Counted from the first letter of the stretch, positions 7,814 through 17,816 are shown. The stretch: 64,000 nt of DNA from Sphingobacterium faecale (GCF_016746095.1 NZ_JAERTY010000007.1:124001-188000); one strand, 5' to 3'. The notes: generated by a model not told the origin, from the sequence alone. Program-made: numbers and translations.

Positions 7814-8234
7814 TAAAGAAATAACAAAACAATATACTTTGCCTGGTGAATTTAAAAGTGCGATAGATGGGAAGTGCCCACGTTGTAGAAAGGGAGATAT
7901 GTTTAACGCACCTTTGTTTAGTTTCAAATCGCGTAAGATGAAGAGTCACTGTCCACATTGTGGCTTGAAGTTTGAAAAGGAGCCTGGCTATTTTTACGTA
8001 GCGATGTATGTGAGTTATGCTTTTGTGGTTGCTGAGCTAGTGACAGCTTGCGTTGCTACCTATATTTTTACACATAATCTTGAATCTCCATGGCTGTACC
8101 TTACGGTGGCTATATTGGCAGCCTTTATTATGGCTCCTTTTAACTATCGTTATTCAAGAGTAGTCCTGATGTACTGGTTGACACCCCAATTTAGATTTAG
8201 GGAAGAGTTTTTTTTACGGGAGAAACCGGAATAG
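7803..8234 (+). CDS. DUF983 family membrane protein
   Basis: 143 residues. The N-terminal half has two CxxC pairs (CPRCRKG and CPHCGL), a zinc-ribbon-like module, followed by two membrane segments at about 70-92 and 98-116. This matches the DUF983 family, common in Bacteroidota and alphaproteobacteria, whose biochemical role is unknown. The gene overlaps the AraC regulator by 11 bp and ends just before a terminator, so it is the last gene of that unit and may be its regulatory target or partner. Confidence 0.85.
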   Translation: MENNKEITKQYTLPGEFKSAIDGKCPRCRKGDMFNAPLFSFKSRKMKSHCPHCGLKFEKEPGYFYVAMYVSYAFVVAELVTACVATYIFTHNLESPWLYLTVAILAAFIMAPFNYRYSRVVLMYWLTPQFRFREEFFLREKPE

Positions 8235-8251
8235 ATTATATGGATAAAATG

Positions 8252-8291
8252 CGGTCCTCCTTTATTAGGTATAAAAGAGGACCGTATTTTT
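8252..8291 (+). terminator. Terminator of the AraC-DUF983 unit
   Basis: Stem CGGTCCTC (8252-8259) with GAGGACCG (8277-8284), loop of 17 nt with further weak pairing, then TATTTTTATAG. It lies just before the convergent end of galE. Confidence 0.75.
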
Positions 8292-9318
8292 ATAGAATAG
8301 GGTTGTCTTTTAGATATTTCTCCCAAGCCCATGCAGAAGCCATCATCTCGTCTATACCTAATTGGGCGGTCCAGTTGAGTTCTTTAGAGGATTTGGTTAC
8401 ATCGCCCCAAACTTTTATGATATCACCTTCTCTTCGTGGACCAAATGTATAGTTTAACTTTTGTCCAGCAGCTTTTTCAAAGGCCGAAATTGCTTCTATT
8501 ACGGAGTAGCCATTTCCTGTACCAATATTGAAAACATCGTATCTGCCGTTAGGATTTCCTTTTTCCAATAGGTTGATTGCCGCTACGTGTGCTTTGGCAA
8601 GATCTACAACATGGATATAGTCACGTATGCAAGACCCATCAGGGGTATCGTAGTCATTGCCGAATACGGTTAATTTTTCACGTTTTCCAATTGCTGTCTG
8701 GGTGATGAATGGGAGTAAATTCTGTGGCACTCCGTTGGGCAGCTCGCCGATCAGTGCGGTATCATGTGCGCCGACTGGGTTGAAATAACGCAGGGCGATA
8801 ATATTGTAGTTATTATAAGCGAGTGCTGTCTCCGACAGTATTTCTTCTGCTATCTGTTTGGTGTTTCCATAGGGCGAAGTTGCTTTTTTTACAGGTGCAC
8901 TTTCTGTGACCGGCAGTGTGTCTGGTTCACCATACACCGTACAACTCGAAGAGAAAACAAAATTCACGGGTGTATCTCTATAAGAATTTAGCAGATTGAG
9001 TAAGGAGAAAAAATTGTTGTGATAGTATTTTAGAGGATCTGCAACAGACTCTCCTACGGCCTTGGATGCAGCAAAGTGTATAACACCAGTTATTCCGGAT
9101 TGGCTGCGTACGAATTCACGTGTTTTATTTTCATCACAAAGATCAAGCTGGTGGAACTCTGGACGTACTCCAATAATACGTTCAATCTGATCTAGAATTT
9201 TGATGTTCGAATTGGAGAGGTTGTCTACAATTACAGGAGTATATCCGGCATTGAAAAGCTCGACCACGGTGTGAGAACCTATATATCCCGTACCTCCTGT
9301 TACTAATATTTTGTTCAT
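8290..9318 (-). CDS. galE: UDP-glucose 4-epimerase GalE
   Basis: Interconverts UDP-glucose and UDP-galactose with bound NAD+. The 342 residues show the extended SDR features: Rossmann motif GGTGYIGSH near residue 8, VDNLSNS after the second strand, catalytic Ser/Tyr/Lys in SSSCTVYG and SPYGNTK, and RYFNPVGAH typical of GalE. The usual length is 330-345. Its ATG overlaps the TGA of the upstream uxs gene (ATGA), indicating translational coupling. The two enzymes supply nucleotide sugars for envelope glycans, consistent with the neighbouring divergent Kdo transferase. Confidence 0.95.
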   Translation of the reverse strand: MNKILVTGGTGYIGSHTVVELFNAGYTPVIVDNLSNSNIKILDQIERIIGVRPEFHQLDLCDENKTREFVRSQSGITGVIHFAASKAVGESVADPLKYYHNNFFSLLNLLNSYRDTPVNFVFSSSCTVYGEPDTLPVTESAPVKKATSPYGNTKQIAEEILSETALAYNNYNIIALRYFNPVGAHDTALIGELPNGVPQNLLPFITQTAIGKREKLTVFGNDYDTPDGSCIRDYIHVVDLAKAHVAAINLLEKGNPNGRYDVFNIGTGNGYSVIEAISAFEKAAGQKLNYTFGPRREGDIIKVWGDVTKSSKELNWTAQLGIDEMMASAWAWEKYLKDNPIL

Positions 9319-10277
9319 ATGTTTTGATTTGTGTTTTCTATAGCGTAAAGGTCTTTAAAATATTTTATCGATTTGATGAGGCCTGCTTCAAGGCTTATTT
9401 TGGGAGTCCAGTCCAAGATCGTGGTTGCTAGATCAATGTCTGGTCGACGGCGTTTTGGATCGTCTTCTGGAAGGGGTTCAAGTTTTATTTTAGAGCTACT
9501 GTTGGTCAGGCTTATGATTTTCTGAGCCAGATTCAATATAGTGAGCTCCTCTGGATTGCCTATGTTCACAGGATAGGTGTAGGGGGAGAAGAGAAGCCTA
9601 TAAATTCCTTCAACCTGATCCGATATGTAACAAAACGAACGGGTCTGTTCTCCAGTTCCGAATACGGTAATATCTTCTCCTCGGAGTGCCTGGCCAATAA
9701 AAGAGGGCAATGCCCGGCCATCATTGGGGCGCATGCGGGGGCCATATGTGTTAAATATGCGTACAATACGGGTGTCTAGTCCGTGGAAGTTGTGATAAGC
9801 CATCGTAATGGCTTCTTGGAACCTCTTGGCTTCATCATAGACACCGCGAGGGCCTACAGGGTTGACATTACCCCAATATTGTTCGGATTGAGGAGATACC
9901 AACGGGTCTCCATATACCTCTGAGGTGGAAGCGACAAGAATACGCGCTTTCTTGTCTTTTGCCAGCCCTAGGAGATTGTGTGTACCTAGGGATCCGACCT
10001 TGAGGGTCTGTATCGGTATACGTAAATAATCGATAGGACTCGCAGGTGAAGCAAAGTGCAGTATATAGTCCAGTGGTCCAGGGACATGGACGAACTTGGA
10101 TACATCATGGTGTAGGAAATCAAAGTTTTCTAGACCAAATAGATGTTCTATGTTATGAAGGCTGCCTGTTATCAGATTGTCCATGGCAATGACATGGAAT
10201 CCTTCTTGTATAAAGCGGTCACAAAGATGGGACCCCAAAAAACCAGCTGCCCCTGTTATCAGTATTCTTTTTCGCAC
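9315..10277 (-). CDS. UDP-glucuronate decarboxylase (UDP-xylose synthase), SDR family
   Basis: Converts UDP-glucuronate to UDP-xylose. With a GTG start at 10277 the protein is 320 residues and begins [17 protein letters not shown], the usual N-terminus of this family. Diagnostic features: [36 protein letters not shown], catalytic Tyr/Lys in YDEAKR, and [13 protein letters not shown]. The open frame extends to 10598 but runs into the divergent waaA gene and the extra sequence resembles nothing, so the long form is rejected; GTG at 10283 or 10289 are alternatives. First gene of the uxs-galE pair. Confidence 0.92.
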   Translation of the reverse strand: MRKRILITGAAGFLGSHLCDRFIQEGFHVIAMDNLITGSLHNIEHLFGLENFDFLHHDVSKFVHVPGPLDYILHFASPASPIDYLRIPIQTLKVGSLGTHNLLGLAKDKKARILVASTSEVYGDPLVSPQSEQYWGNVNPVGPRGVYDEAKRFQEAITMAYHNFHGLDTRIVRIFNTYGPRMRPNDGRALPSFIGQALRGEDITVFGTGEQTRSFCYISDQVEGIYRLLFSPYTYPVNIGNPEELTILNLAQKIISLTNSSSKIKLEPLPEDDPKRRRPDIDLATTILDWTPKISLEAGLIKSIKYFKDLYAIENTNQNI

Positions 10278-10315
10278 GTTCACCTGCACGTTGTTTCGAA
10301 TTAGAAAAGGTTTAA

Positions 10316-10323
10316 TATCTTTG
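10316..10323 (+). promoter_or_regulatory. -7 box TATCTTTG of waaA
   Basis: Exact TAnnTTTG match, 25 nt before the waaA ATG, within the short divergent uxs/waaA intergenic region. Confidence 0.5.
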
Positions 10324-10348
10324 ACGAAGATAAGTATTATTTCACAAT

Positions 10349-11602
10349 ATGCGATTGTTGTACGATTTGGGGATTGGACTTTATACCTTGCTTTTGCGGG
10401 TTGTTTCGTTATTTCACCCCAAAGCCAAGCTATGGATAGATGGTCGGAAAGGCGGGGTGATTGAGATAGAACAAACGATTGAAAAGGGTCATCGTTATAT
10501 ATGGTTCCATTTTGCTTCTCTGGGCGAGTTTGAGCAAGGACGGTCTGTTTTGGAGCAGATAAAAAAAAGTTTTCCACAGGAAAAAATTGTAATAACATTC
10601 TTCTCCCCCTCGGGATTTGAAATAAGGAAAAATACGAATCTGGCGGAGTATGTGTTTTACCTTCCGGTAGATACCAAGCATAATGCTCGCCGTTTTATTG
10701 AGGCTATTCAGCCAAAGTTTGCGGTTTTTACGAAATACGAATATTGGTATCACTATTTCAACGAACTGAAGAAGCAAGATATTCGATTATTGATGATTTC
10801 TGCAATTTTCAGAGAACAGCAACTTTTTTTTAAACCTTATGGAGGTTTCTATAGAGGTATTTTGAAGAAAGTTTCATTTTTCTTTACACAGAATATGGAT
10901 TCTGTCCATATGCTGAAATGGATTGGTATTACCAATGCAGGGTTGGCTGGGGATACGCGTTTTGATAGAGTCGTAGAGCTTCCAAAAGTGCATCAAGAAA
11001 ATCCTGTTGTGTCCTCTTTCCTGAACGGACAGCATGCAGTTGTTGCTGGAAGTACTTGGCAAAAGGATGAAGAGCTCTTGCAGCAATTGATTATAAAAGC
11101 AGGAAATTGGTGCTTGATTTTGGCTCCGCACGAGATACATGCTGATCATATTGCTGAGATTAAGAAGTTGTTTCCCAAAAGTATCCTTTATTCACAATTT
11201 TCCGCCTATAGTGTGGAGGAGGTTCAGGAAGCTAGGGTGTTGGTCATTGATAACATAGGTATGTTGTCTTCGCTGTACCACTATGCAGATATAGCTTATA
11301 TTGGAGGTGGTTTTGGAGCAGGCATCCATAATACATTAGAAGCTGTAACTTATGGTAAACCGGTTATATTCGGCCCGAAATACGAGAAATTTCAGGAAGC
11401 TGTGGATCTGGTTACTCTAATGATAGGTTTTTCTATTTCTAATAATACCGAATTGCAGGAGGTGTTTGTGGCACTCCAAGATGTAGAGAAAAGACGCGAA
11501 ATAGGGACTGCCGCGTTGGAGTATGTGAAACAACGTGCTGGCGCTACCCAGATTATTATGAAGTACCTAGAGACAGAAGAGCTTTTGACGAAGTCCCTCT
11601 AA
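10349..11602 (+). CDS. waaA: 3-deoxy-D-manno-octulosonic acid (Kdo) transferase
   Basis: Adds Kdo to lipid A precursor at the inner membrane. 417 residues, the usual length. An N-terminal membrane anchor ([16 protein letters not shown]) is followed by [18 protein letters not shown], the Bacteroidota form of the acceptor-binding motif with the catalytic Glu, [41 protein letters not shown] and the donor-binding [16 protein letters not shown]. Divergent from the uxs-galE operon and followed by a bidirectional terminator. With lpxD/lpxC/lpxA in the same window it completes part of the lipid A-Kdo pathway. Confidence 0.96.
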   Translation: MRLLYDLGIGLYTLLLRVVSLFHPKAKLWIDGRKGGVIEIEQTIEKGHRYIWFHFASLGEFEQGRSVLEQIKKSFPQEKIVITFFSPSGFEIRKNTNLAEYVFYLPVDTKHNARRFIEAIQPKFAVFTKYEYWYHYFNELKKQDIRLLMISAIFREQQLFFKPYGGFYRGILKKVSFFFTQNMDSVHMLKWIGITNAGLAGDTRFDRVVELPKVHQENPVVSSFLNGQHAVVAGSTWQKDEELLQQLIIKAGNWCLILAPHEIHADHIAEIKKLFPKSILYSQFSAYSVEEVQEARVLVIDNIGMLSSLYHYADIAYIGGGFGAGIHNTLEAVTYGKPVIFGPKYEKFQEAVDLVTLMIGFSISNNTELQEVFVALQDVEKRREIGTAALEYVKQRAGATQIIMKYLETEELLTKSL

Positions 11603-11608
11603 AAAGAA

Positions 11609-11632
11609 GAGGCTGCCCCTAAGGACAGCCTC
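11609..11632. terminator. Bidirectional terminator between waaA and gap
   Basis: GAGGCTG (11609-11615) pairs with CAGCCTC (11626-11632), with two more G-C pairs inside. The minus-strand tail is T-rich (TTCTTTTTA), fitting gap termination; the plus tail is weaker. Confidence 0.75.
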
Positions 11633-11668
11633 AATTTATTAAAAAATTGAAAATTGGACGTAATTGAC

Positions 11669-13117
11669 TTAGTAGTAAGTATATCTTCTTACTCCTGCGA
11701 TATGTCGTGCAAGACGCATGACTTGATGTGTATAGCCATATTCATTATCATACCACACATACAGATTGACATGCTTACCATCTGCTGAAACTATGGTCGC
11801 CGGGGCATCCACAACAGAAGCGGCGGAAGTACCTATAATATCGGAAGAGACCAGTTCGACATTGTCTGAAAATTTGATCTGTTCTACCAGACTACCATAT
11901 AGGGCGCTTTCCTTTAGAATATTGTTGAGTTCCTCTACGCTTGTTTTTTTGTTAAGCTCAAGATTCAAAATTGCCAGTGATCCATTAGGAACGGGTACAC
12001 GTATGGCATTGGAAGTCAGTTTTCCAGCCAGTTCGGGCAATACTTTTGCAACAGCAGAACCTGCTCCGGTTTCTGTGATGACCATATTCAGTGCTGCTGC
12101 ACGACCTCTTCTGGTCTTTTTATGCATGTTGTCGACCAAGTTTTGGTCATTGGTATACGAGTGTATGGTCTCTATATGGCCGTGTTTGATGCCAAGGGTA
12201 CGTTGGACGACTTCCAAAATTGGAGAGATGGCATTGGTGGTACATGAAGCGGCAGAAAAGATCGTTGTATTTTCCAAATCGATCATGTCATTGTTGACGC
12301 CGTATACAATATTGGGTACGCCTTTGCCTGGAGCTGTCAGTAGAACCTGGGATGCTCCTTTGGCGGTAAGATGTCTTGCTAACTCTTCGTTATCCCTAAA
12401 TGCTCCTGTGTTATCGATGACCAACGCATTCTCGATACCATACTTGGTATAATCGATCTCTTCCGGATTTTTTGCGGATATGATGTAGACGGTTGCTCCG
12501 TTTATGATTAATGCTCCCTTTGTTTCGTCAACTTCGACTACCCCCTCAAAATCTCCATGGATAGAGTCATTTTGAAGTAGTGTTGCTCTTTTTTGCAACG
12601 TTTTGAGGTCTACATTATCACGTGTCACGATAGCACGGAGGCGTAATTGATGCCCAGCACCAGCCTTGCTGATTAGTTCACGTGCCAGTAGACGTCCTAT
12701 CCTGCCAAAACCATACAGGACAACATCTTTTGGTGCAAAAGATTTATGCTCTTGTGCCGAAAGTAGTTCCTTCTTGATAAAGTATAGAATGTTTTCTTCT
12801 TCTATATTTTGATTCCGAACTTCTAAAGCTAGCTTGCCAATATCTAAACGGGAAGGTGCCAGCTTTAAATGCTGCATAGATTCCGCTATCTGCAATGTTT
12901 CAAAAATACTGATTGGACTATCGGATAGCGCCTTAGATTCTTGATGCAAGGTGAGAATGCGACTTACTCTACGATCGAAAAGTTGATTTCTGAAGAAGAC
13001 TAATTCAATAGAGTGGTTGTACCATAGATTGCTGACAATCTGTACCAGTTTAACAGCCGCGTTCTGTTTACTTTTGTAACTTTTGATTTCAGACTCAAAA
13101 GTCGATTTTTGTACCAT
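11669..13117 (-). CDS. gap: Glyceraldehyde-3-phosphate dehydrogenase, long form
   Basis: NAD(P)-dependent oxidation of glyceraldehyde-3-phosphate to 1,3-bisphosphoglycerate in glycolysis or its reverse. The catalytic part starts near residue 130 with the Rossmann motif YGFGRIGRL, has the active-site AASCTTNAISP and C-terminal WYDNEYGYTHQV. About 130 residues precede it (helical, no known domain), a feature of a Bacteroidota GAPDH subgroup of about 480 residues. I chose ATG 13117 (482 aa): an upstream TTG at 13144 is embedded in the -7 box. It stands alone between terminator and promoter. The extension's role is unknown. Confidence 0.95.
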   Translation of the reverse strand: MVQKSTFESEIKSYKSKQNAAVKLVQIVSNLWYNHSIELVFFRNQLFDRRVSRILTLHQESKALSDSPISIFETLQIAESMQHLKLAPSRLDIGKLALEVRNQNIEEENILYFIKKELLSAQEHKSFAPKDVVLYGFGRIGRLLARELISKAGAGHQLRLRAIVTRDNVDLKTLQKRATLLQNDSIHGDFEGVVEVDETKGALIINGATVYIISAKNPEEIDYTKYGIENALVIDNTGAFRDNEELARHLTAKGASQVLLTAPGKGVPNIVYGVNNDMIDLENTTIFSAASCTTNAISPILEVVQRTLGIKHGHIETIHSYTNDQNLVDNMHKKTRRGRAAALNMVITETGAGSAVAKVLPELAGKLTSNAIRVPVPNGSLAILNLELNKKTSVEELNNILKESALYGSLVEQIKFSDNVELVSSDIIGTSAASVVDAPATIVSADGKHVNLYVWYDNEYGYTHQVMRLARHIAGVRRYTYY

Positions 13118-13141
13118 AATTCTTGCTATAACTTTATGGGA

Positions 13142-13149
13142 CAAAAATA
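13142..13149 (-). promoter_or_regulatory. -7 box of gap (TATTTTTG on minus strand)
   Basis: CAAAAATA on the plus strand is TATTTTTG read toward gap, 24 nt before the ATG at 13117. Confidence 0.55.
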
Positions 13150-13308
13150 GGGGAATAAAAAGGTAAAGAGCGAAAGATTTTAAAGAATTGATAAAAATGA
13201 AATGCTTTTAAGGTTTTTCTTTTTTATTTTCTTATTATTAATCCTGTTTTGTTGCGGATTATTTAAAATAAGTGCGCTTATTTAATGCCTTGAAAAGCTG
13301 TCGGTGCA

Positions 13309-14439
13309 TTATTTTGGTATGAAAAAAAGCTCTGAGGCTATAAAATCTGCGAATAGTTTGCCTTCGCGTGTCAGTTTATAGGAGCCATTAGGTTCTGATT
13401 GGACTTTTTGTTGTTCGACGAATAATGTAATTTCACGTAGAAAATGTGACTGTAAATCTGTTCCAAAGCGCTCTTCTATCTCTCGAAGCTCTACCCCCCA
13501 CATAGTCCGCAGTGAAGTCATGATATATTCATTGTAGGAATCTATTAAGGAGAGCTGTTCAACCTCTTGGTAGGAGGTGTTGTCCTGTAAGGCGGCCATG
13601 TATTTTGCGTTGTTGGCGATATTCCAACTGCGTGATACACCATTGTATGAGTGTGCTGAGGGGCCGATGCCTAAATAATGCTTACCTTTCCAATAGTTGG
13701 TGTTATGTATCGCATAGCTTCCGTTTTTTGCGAAATTAGAAATCTCATAGTGCTCATATCCGTGTGATGTGAGTGTTTCCATAAGCATCTGCATCTGCAC
13801 TTCAGCTTGTTCGTCTAAAATGGCTGGAGTCTTTCCGGATTTGATTTGATGCGCTAGTGCTGTTCGTTGTTCGACGGTCATCGCATAAGAGGAGATATGG
13901 GGTACTTCCAGTTGTATGAGTTTGTTGATATTACTCGACCATTTCTCATTGGACAGTAGAGGGTACCCATAGATGAGGTCGCAGGTTATATTTTCGAAAC
14001 CTGCATCTTGAACTCTTTTGATTGCTGTATCGGCTTCTTGCGCATTGTGTGCTCTATTCATCCACAAGAGATCTTCTTCGAAAAAGGATTGAATACCGAT
14101 ACTAAACCTATTGATCGAAGTCTGTCTTAATGCATTTGTTTTTTCTGAAGTAAGATCGTCCGGGTTCGCTTCCATTGTGATTTCTGCCTGCGAATCTATA
14201 TCGAAATGGCGGGCGACTTGATCAATGATCTGTTGTATCTCTGAAGCCTCTAGGATCGAAGGTGTCCCCCCGCCGAAGTAGATGGAATGTATTCGTCTGT
14301 CTTCTATATAATGGGAGCGAGCTGCTAGCTCTTTATGCAGAGCTAGCAGTAAATCTTCTTTGTACTTTAATGAGGTTGTGAAATGGAAATCACAATAGTG
14401 ACATGCCTGTTTGCAGAATGGAATGTGGAAATATATCAT
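13309..14439 (-). CDS. hemW: Radical-SAM heme chaperone HemW
   Basis: HemW-type proteins bind heme and a 4Fe-4S cluster and are thought to deliver heme to respiratory enzymes; they were long misannotated as CPO III (HemN). The 376-residue length and the N-terminal motif HIPFCKQACHYCDFHF (CX3CX2C with the extra CDF typical of HemW) support this, followed by YFGGGTPSIL, EANPDD, SIGIQSF, DLIYGYP and the C-terminal winged-helix-like domain (LREIEERFG). It lacks the longer N-terminus of true HemN. Its ATG overlaps the stop of the upstream M1 peptidase gene by 4 bp, so the two are translationally coupled. Confidence 0.93.
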   Translation of the reverse strand: MIYFHIPFCKQACHYCDFHFTTSLKYKEDLLLALHKELAARSHYIEDRRIHSIYFGGGTPSILEASEIQQIIDQVARHFDIDSQAEITMEANPDDLTSEKTNALRQTSINRFSIGIQSFFEEDLLWMNRAHNAQEADTAIKRVQDAGFENITCDLIYGYPLLSNEKWSSNINKLIQLEVPHISSYAMTVEQRTALAHQIKSGKTPAILDEQAEVQMQMLMETLTSHGYEHYEISNFAKNGSYAIHNTNYWKGKHYLGIGPSAHSYNGVSRSWNIANNAKYMAALQDNTSYQEVEQLSLIDSYNEYIMTSLRTMWGVELREIEERFGTDLQSHFLREITLFVEQQKVQSEPNGSYKLTREGKLFADFIASELFFIPK

Positions 14440-16307
14440 TTGCGCTCATAGTAATTGTCGCTCGACTCGATGTCTGCAAGACGTTGTGTCGGATCTATCC
14501 ATATTTTGGAAGGTGTTTTAGATACAGGAAACGTGTATGTTGGCACAGTCCAATTCCAATCTTCCAGAATAGTTCTTTTTACATTTTGATAAATAGTATA
14601 GTCTTCAGCCGGTTTTTCGCCACGCATCTCTCGCAGAGGGATATAAAATAGTTCTTTAGTGCCGTCCTCATACTCAATCAGTACATCTAGCGGCATTGCA
14701 AGATTCGATTTGTTCTGCAGGGTAACATGATTGGCTGTTACCTGTTGAATGCCGTAATCTATATGCCGTGTGGTGTTGACGAACAGGTTGAAGTACCATT
14801 TGAGATTGATTCCTGAGATGTCCTCTGCAACTCGCTTGAAATCATTGGGTGTGGGGTGTTTGAATTTCCATATATCATAGAATTTCAAAAATGTCTTATC
14901 TAAATTCGATTTTCCTATGATATAGCCAAGTTGTTCCGCGAGGACAGCTCCCTTGTTATAGGCTTGGTTGCTATAGCCGTAATTGGTGTTGTAGTAATCC
15001 GCAAGGAGACTCATTGGTTCTTCTTTCCCTGATAAGGCCAATTTATAGTAAGCACGATAGGCGTCTATCATTGGGTTCGTTTCCAGAGTTCCCTTTTTAT
15101 AGAAAAGTTGTTGCATACCTAGCTCTTCTACATAACTGGTAAAACCTTCGTCAAACCATTCGTCTACTGTTTCATTGATTCCGAAAAGATGTTGATACCA
15201 AGAGTGGGCCGCTTCGTGGAAGATCACACCGACGAGGCTTTTTATATTTCTGCCTCCGGTCACTAAGGTTGCGGTTCCATATTCCATCCCGCCATCGCCT
15301 CCTTGGATGATGGTGTATGTAGGCCAGGGGTATGGCCCGAATTTTTGACCACACATGTCAAAAAAATCAGCAGCAAGACCTAGGGCTTGTTTCCAGTTCG
15401 CTACGATGGAGTCATTGGTAGGAATGTAGACGGTATAAAGTGTCGTTCCATTTTTGTTTTTAGTCGAATCGACGACAAATTTTGGATCAGCAGCCCATAC
15501 GAAATCGTGTATGTTTTCAGCCTTATAATGCCAGGTAGCTTTATTGTTTTCCGTCTTAATTTTTGCTTTGTGCCGATAACCTTTTACTTCGCTTGGGTTC
15601 TGTAATACACCAGATGCACCGACTATATAGTTTTTGTTTAAGTGTATGGAAACGTCAAAATTTCCAAAAGGGGCAACAAACTCTCGGGCTACATACTCAT
15701 CTAGATGCCATCCGAATTCGTCAAAGTGTGCCATTTTGGGGTACCATTGTGCCATGGAAAGAGCGACATCTTCTTTAGAATTTCGTCCCGTTCGTCTGAT
15801 TTGCTCGGGAACCTGAGCAGTCCATGTCAGTTCAAAGGAAGCCGTTGCTCCGTCTGCTATTGCTTCTGGAAGTGTGACTTCTAACAATGTTCCATCTGTC
15901 TTGAAATTGGTTTTTTTTCCGTTCATAGACAAGGTTTTGATCTTTTGGTAACCGATTTGCTCTGGGGTGAGTGTAGCGATACGACTTTCCCGTTTCGGGT
16001 TATCTTTGGTGCCTATGTTTGTGGTCATCCTGCTGTCGGGATCAGCAATGTTAGCTAACCTATAGTCCATCATACTTCCTGGTTGAAAAGCGTTGAAGTA
16101 GAGATGGAAGTATACTTTGGATAAACGCAGGCCTGAATTATTGGTGTACTTGAGGGTCATCGTTCCATCGTACTGGTAGTTTTTCTCGTCGACATCGACA
16201 TCTATTTTGTAGTCGACGTGTTGCTGCCAATAGCCTTTGCGCTGAGCAAAGGTTGAGTGAGTGCCAATTAAGGCTATTAATGCTAATAAGAAAACTTTTG
16301 ACTTCAT
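14436..16307 (-). CDS. Secreted M1-family (aminopeptidase N-like) metallopeptidase
   Basis: A 623-residue exported zinc peptidase. Residues 1-21 are a signal peptide ending TFAQ. The zinc site is HEAAH near residue 362 followed by 18 residues and the third ligand Glu in DEGF, and the substrate-binding GAMEN-type motif appears as GGMEY. The N-terminal beta domain (YDGTMTLKYTN) precedes the catalytic domain; the C-terminal part (YNKGAVLAEQLG, HIDYGIQQV) is typical of the Bacteroidota group. It probably works in the periplasm or at the cell surface on peptides. First gene of a pair with hemW, with a -7 box 4 nt from its ATG. Confidence 0.93.
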   Translation of the reverse strand: MKSKVFLLALIALIGTHSTFAQRKGYWQQHVDYKIDVDVDEKNYQYDGTMTLKYTNNSGLRLSKVYFHLYFNAFQPGSMMDYRLANIADPDSRMTTNIGTKDNPKRESRIATLTPEQIGYQKIKTLSMNGKKTNFKTDGTLLEVTLPEAIADGATASFELTWTAQVPEQIRRTGRNSKEDVALSMAQWYPKMAHFDEFGWHLDEYVAREFVAPFGNFDVSIHLNKNYIVGASGVLQNPSEVKGYRHKAKIKTENNKATWHYKAENIHDFVWAADPKFVVDSTKNKNGTTLYTVYIPTNDSIVANWKQALGLAADFFDMCGQKFGPYPWPTYTIIQGGDGGMEYGTATLVTGGRNIKSLVGVIFHEAAHSWYQHLFGINETVDEWFDEGFTSYVEELGMQQLFYKKGTLETNPMIDAYRAYYKLALSGKEEPMSLLADYYNTNYGYSNQAYNKGAVLAEQLGYIIGKSNLDKTFLKFYDIWKFKHPTPNDFKRVAEDISGINLKWYFNLFVNTTRHIDYGIQQVTANHVTLQNKSNLAMPLDVLIEYEDGTKELFYIPLREMRGEKPAEDYTIYQNVKRTILEDWNWTVPTYTFPVSKTPSKIWIDPTQRLADIESSDNYYERK

Positions 16308-16311
16308 CTTT

Positions 16312-16319
16312 CAAACATA
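16312..16319 (-). promoter_or_regulatory. -7 box TATGTTTG of the M1 peptidase gene
   Basis: Plus strand CAAACATA; ends 4 nt before the ATG at 16307, predicting a leaderless transcript. Confidence 0.55.
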
Positions 16320-16377
16320 CAAAAACCCAGGTAAATTTTGGTCAATACGGAGTTGAAAAAGAAGTGTTACGGGGTTC

Positions 16378-16809
16378 TTAGAATTTAAAATATTCGATAT
16401 TGCTCTGTAAAAGGGCTTCGTGCATTAGGAGGTTGTCATCGTCAGCCTGAAAGAGCTTGTTCCGCCAGTATCTGGTTGGTTTTTCTTTTCGCATATAGAT
16501 AACATATAGATTGCCACCGGAACGGGTAAGGCTTCGTAGGTGATCGATCTCTATAATGGGATAGACAGATACCTGTTCAGAGAAAGCAACGGTTAGACTT
16601 TCTGGGGTTAACGTCCATATGGAGGGGCGTTGACTTACTTTTACGGCTATATATAAGATGGCGGGAATAGTTAAAAGTACAATGATGATTTTATAGATCT
16701 CATCAAGAGGAATATAAGAACTGATGCCGCCGATGGTAAACAGCAGTAGAAAAAAGCAAAGCATATATTTTCCTCTATGGAGTGTATTGATCTGGAAAGT
16801 TTGATTCAT
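16378..16809 (-). CDS. PH-like small membrane protein of unknown function
   Basis: 143 residues from ATG 16809 (the preceding TTG overlaps the promoter region). Two close membrane segments at about 15-35 and 38-57 (YMLCFFLLLFTIGGISS, KIIIVLLTIPAILYIAVKV) form a hairpin, followed by a soluble C-terminal part with alternating strands (IWTLTPESLTVAF, YPIIEIDHLRSL, NLYVIYMRKE) reminiscent of bacterial PH domains (bPH2/YcxB-like). No catalytic motif. It follows the M23 gene by 26 nt but has its own -7 box. Role unknown. Confidence 0.75.
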   Translation of the reverse strand: MNQTFQINTLHRGKYMLCFFLLLFTIGGISSYIPLDEIYKIIIVLLTIPAILYIAVKVSQRPSIWTLTPESLTVAFSEQVSVYPIIEIDHLRSLTRSGGNLYVIYMRKEKPTRYWRNKLFQADDDNLLMHEALLQSNIEYFKF

Positions 16810-16813
16810 CAAA

Positions 16814-16821
16814 CAAAGATA
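16814..16821 (-). promoter_or_regulatory. -7 box TATCTTTG of the PH-like membrane protein gene
   Basis: Plus strand CAAAGATA; ends 4 nt before ATG 16809 and lies between the M23 stop and this gene. Confidence 0.5.
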
Positions 16822-16835
16822 GCGAACTTTTGGGC

Positions 16836-17684
16836 CTATAGTTTGAAATACTTTTCAGGATTTATCTTTTTGTCGTCTTTTAAAATCTCGTAATGTAAAT
16901 GGGGCCCTGTGCTTCTGCCGGTGCTTCCTAATAAACCTACAGTTTTACCTGCATCTACAGTTTCACCTTTCTTTACTTTGGTTTTTGAGAGATGGGCATA
17001 TCGGGTTTCGTATCCATTTTTATGTTTTATTTTGACAACATTTCCATACTCCCCTTCATATCCAGAGAAAGTAACCTTTCCGGATGCTGTGGCTTTTATA
17101 GGGTCTCCCGTGTTACCTTTTAGGTCGACGCCGGAGTGCATTTCTCGGCCTCTATTCGTAAAGGGATTGGCTCGGTATCCAAATTTGGATGTTACCCTGC
17201 CGTTATGTGGTATACCGATGGGCAGACTGGATAGCTTGTAGTCCAGATCTTTTAGGGCTTCTTCGTAATATTCGCTAAGCAGATCGATGTTTTCCTCATC
17301 CGGTTCGATTGGGCCTCCTGCGTTTTGTAGTGCAATCGTTTTTAGCCCCCGCTTTTTCATTTTTTGATTGATGATTGTGAGTGTCGAGTCTATCTTGTTA
17401 AATGATCTTTTTGCTTCTATTATTCCGCGCTCGGTCTCATTTTTCTTTAAAGTCAGCTGGCGGTTTTTCTGATTTATTTGATTCAATGTAGCCTCATACC
17501 TAGAGTTTAGCTCTTTCTCTTGTCTATGTGACATATAGAGGAGCGAGCCGGCAAGTGTAACAATAACGGCTAGCAGTAACAGCGTAATATTTTTTAAGTT
17601 CTTTACAATAAATGTGGGGACAAGTAGGCTCTTGTCTTTATGTCCCTCTATGCAAATCAATACAGATGATTTCTTCTTTAACAT
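16836..17684 (-). CDS. Membrane-anchored M23 (LytM-type) peptidoglycan endopeptidase
   Basis: 282 residues. One membrane segment at about 28-50 (KNITLLLLAVIVTLAGSLLY), a coiled coil at 55-115, then a LytM domain at about 160-280. Zinc ligands are visible in HSGVDLKG (HxxxD) and HLHYEI (HxH), with RYAHLSK between them. The lysostaphin-like fold cuts peptide cross-links; because all metal ligands are present it is probably active rather than an EnvC-like activator. Divergent from mutY, with a -7 box in the shared intergenic region. Confidence 0.93.
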   Translation of the reverse strand: MLKKKSSVLICIEGHKDKSLLVPTFIVKNLKNITLLLLAVIVTLAGSLLYMSHRQEKELNSRYEATLNQINQKNRQLTLKKNETERGIIEAKRSFNKIDSTLTIINQKMKKRGLKTIALQNAGGPIEPDEENIDLLSEYYEEALKDLDYKLSSLPIGIPHNGRVTSKFGYRANPFTNRGREMHSGVDLKGNTGDPIKATASGKVTFSGYEGEYGNVVKIKHKNGYETRYAHLSKTKVKKGETVDAGKTVGLLGSTGRSTGPHLHYEILKDDKKINPEKYFKL

Positions 17685-17721
17685 ATTCTCAACTTTTATT
17701 GGGTATTACATACGGTGCCTG

Positions 17722-17729
17722 CAAAAGTA
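17722..17729 (-). promoter_or_regulatory. -7 box TACTTTTG of the M23 peptidase gene
   Basis: Plus strand CAAAAGTA, 37 nt before the ATG at 17684 on the minus strand. Confidence 0.45.
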
Positions 17730-17816
17730 CATATTATGTGCTTAAGTATCAATTTGTTGTTGTTGATTTTCAATATGTTATTGTTAAAGTATGTTAAAAA
17801 TGTTCATTTTTGTGCT

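Noticed and set aside
10278..10598. N-terminal extension of the UDP-glucuronate decarboxylase frame
   Set aside because: It runs into the divergent waaA gene and has no similarity to the family; GTG 10277 gives the normal N-terminus.
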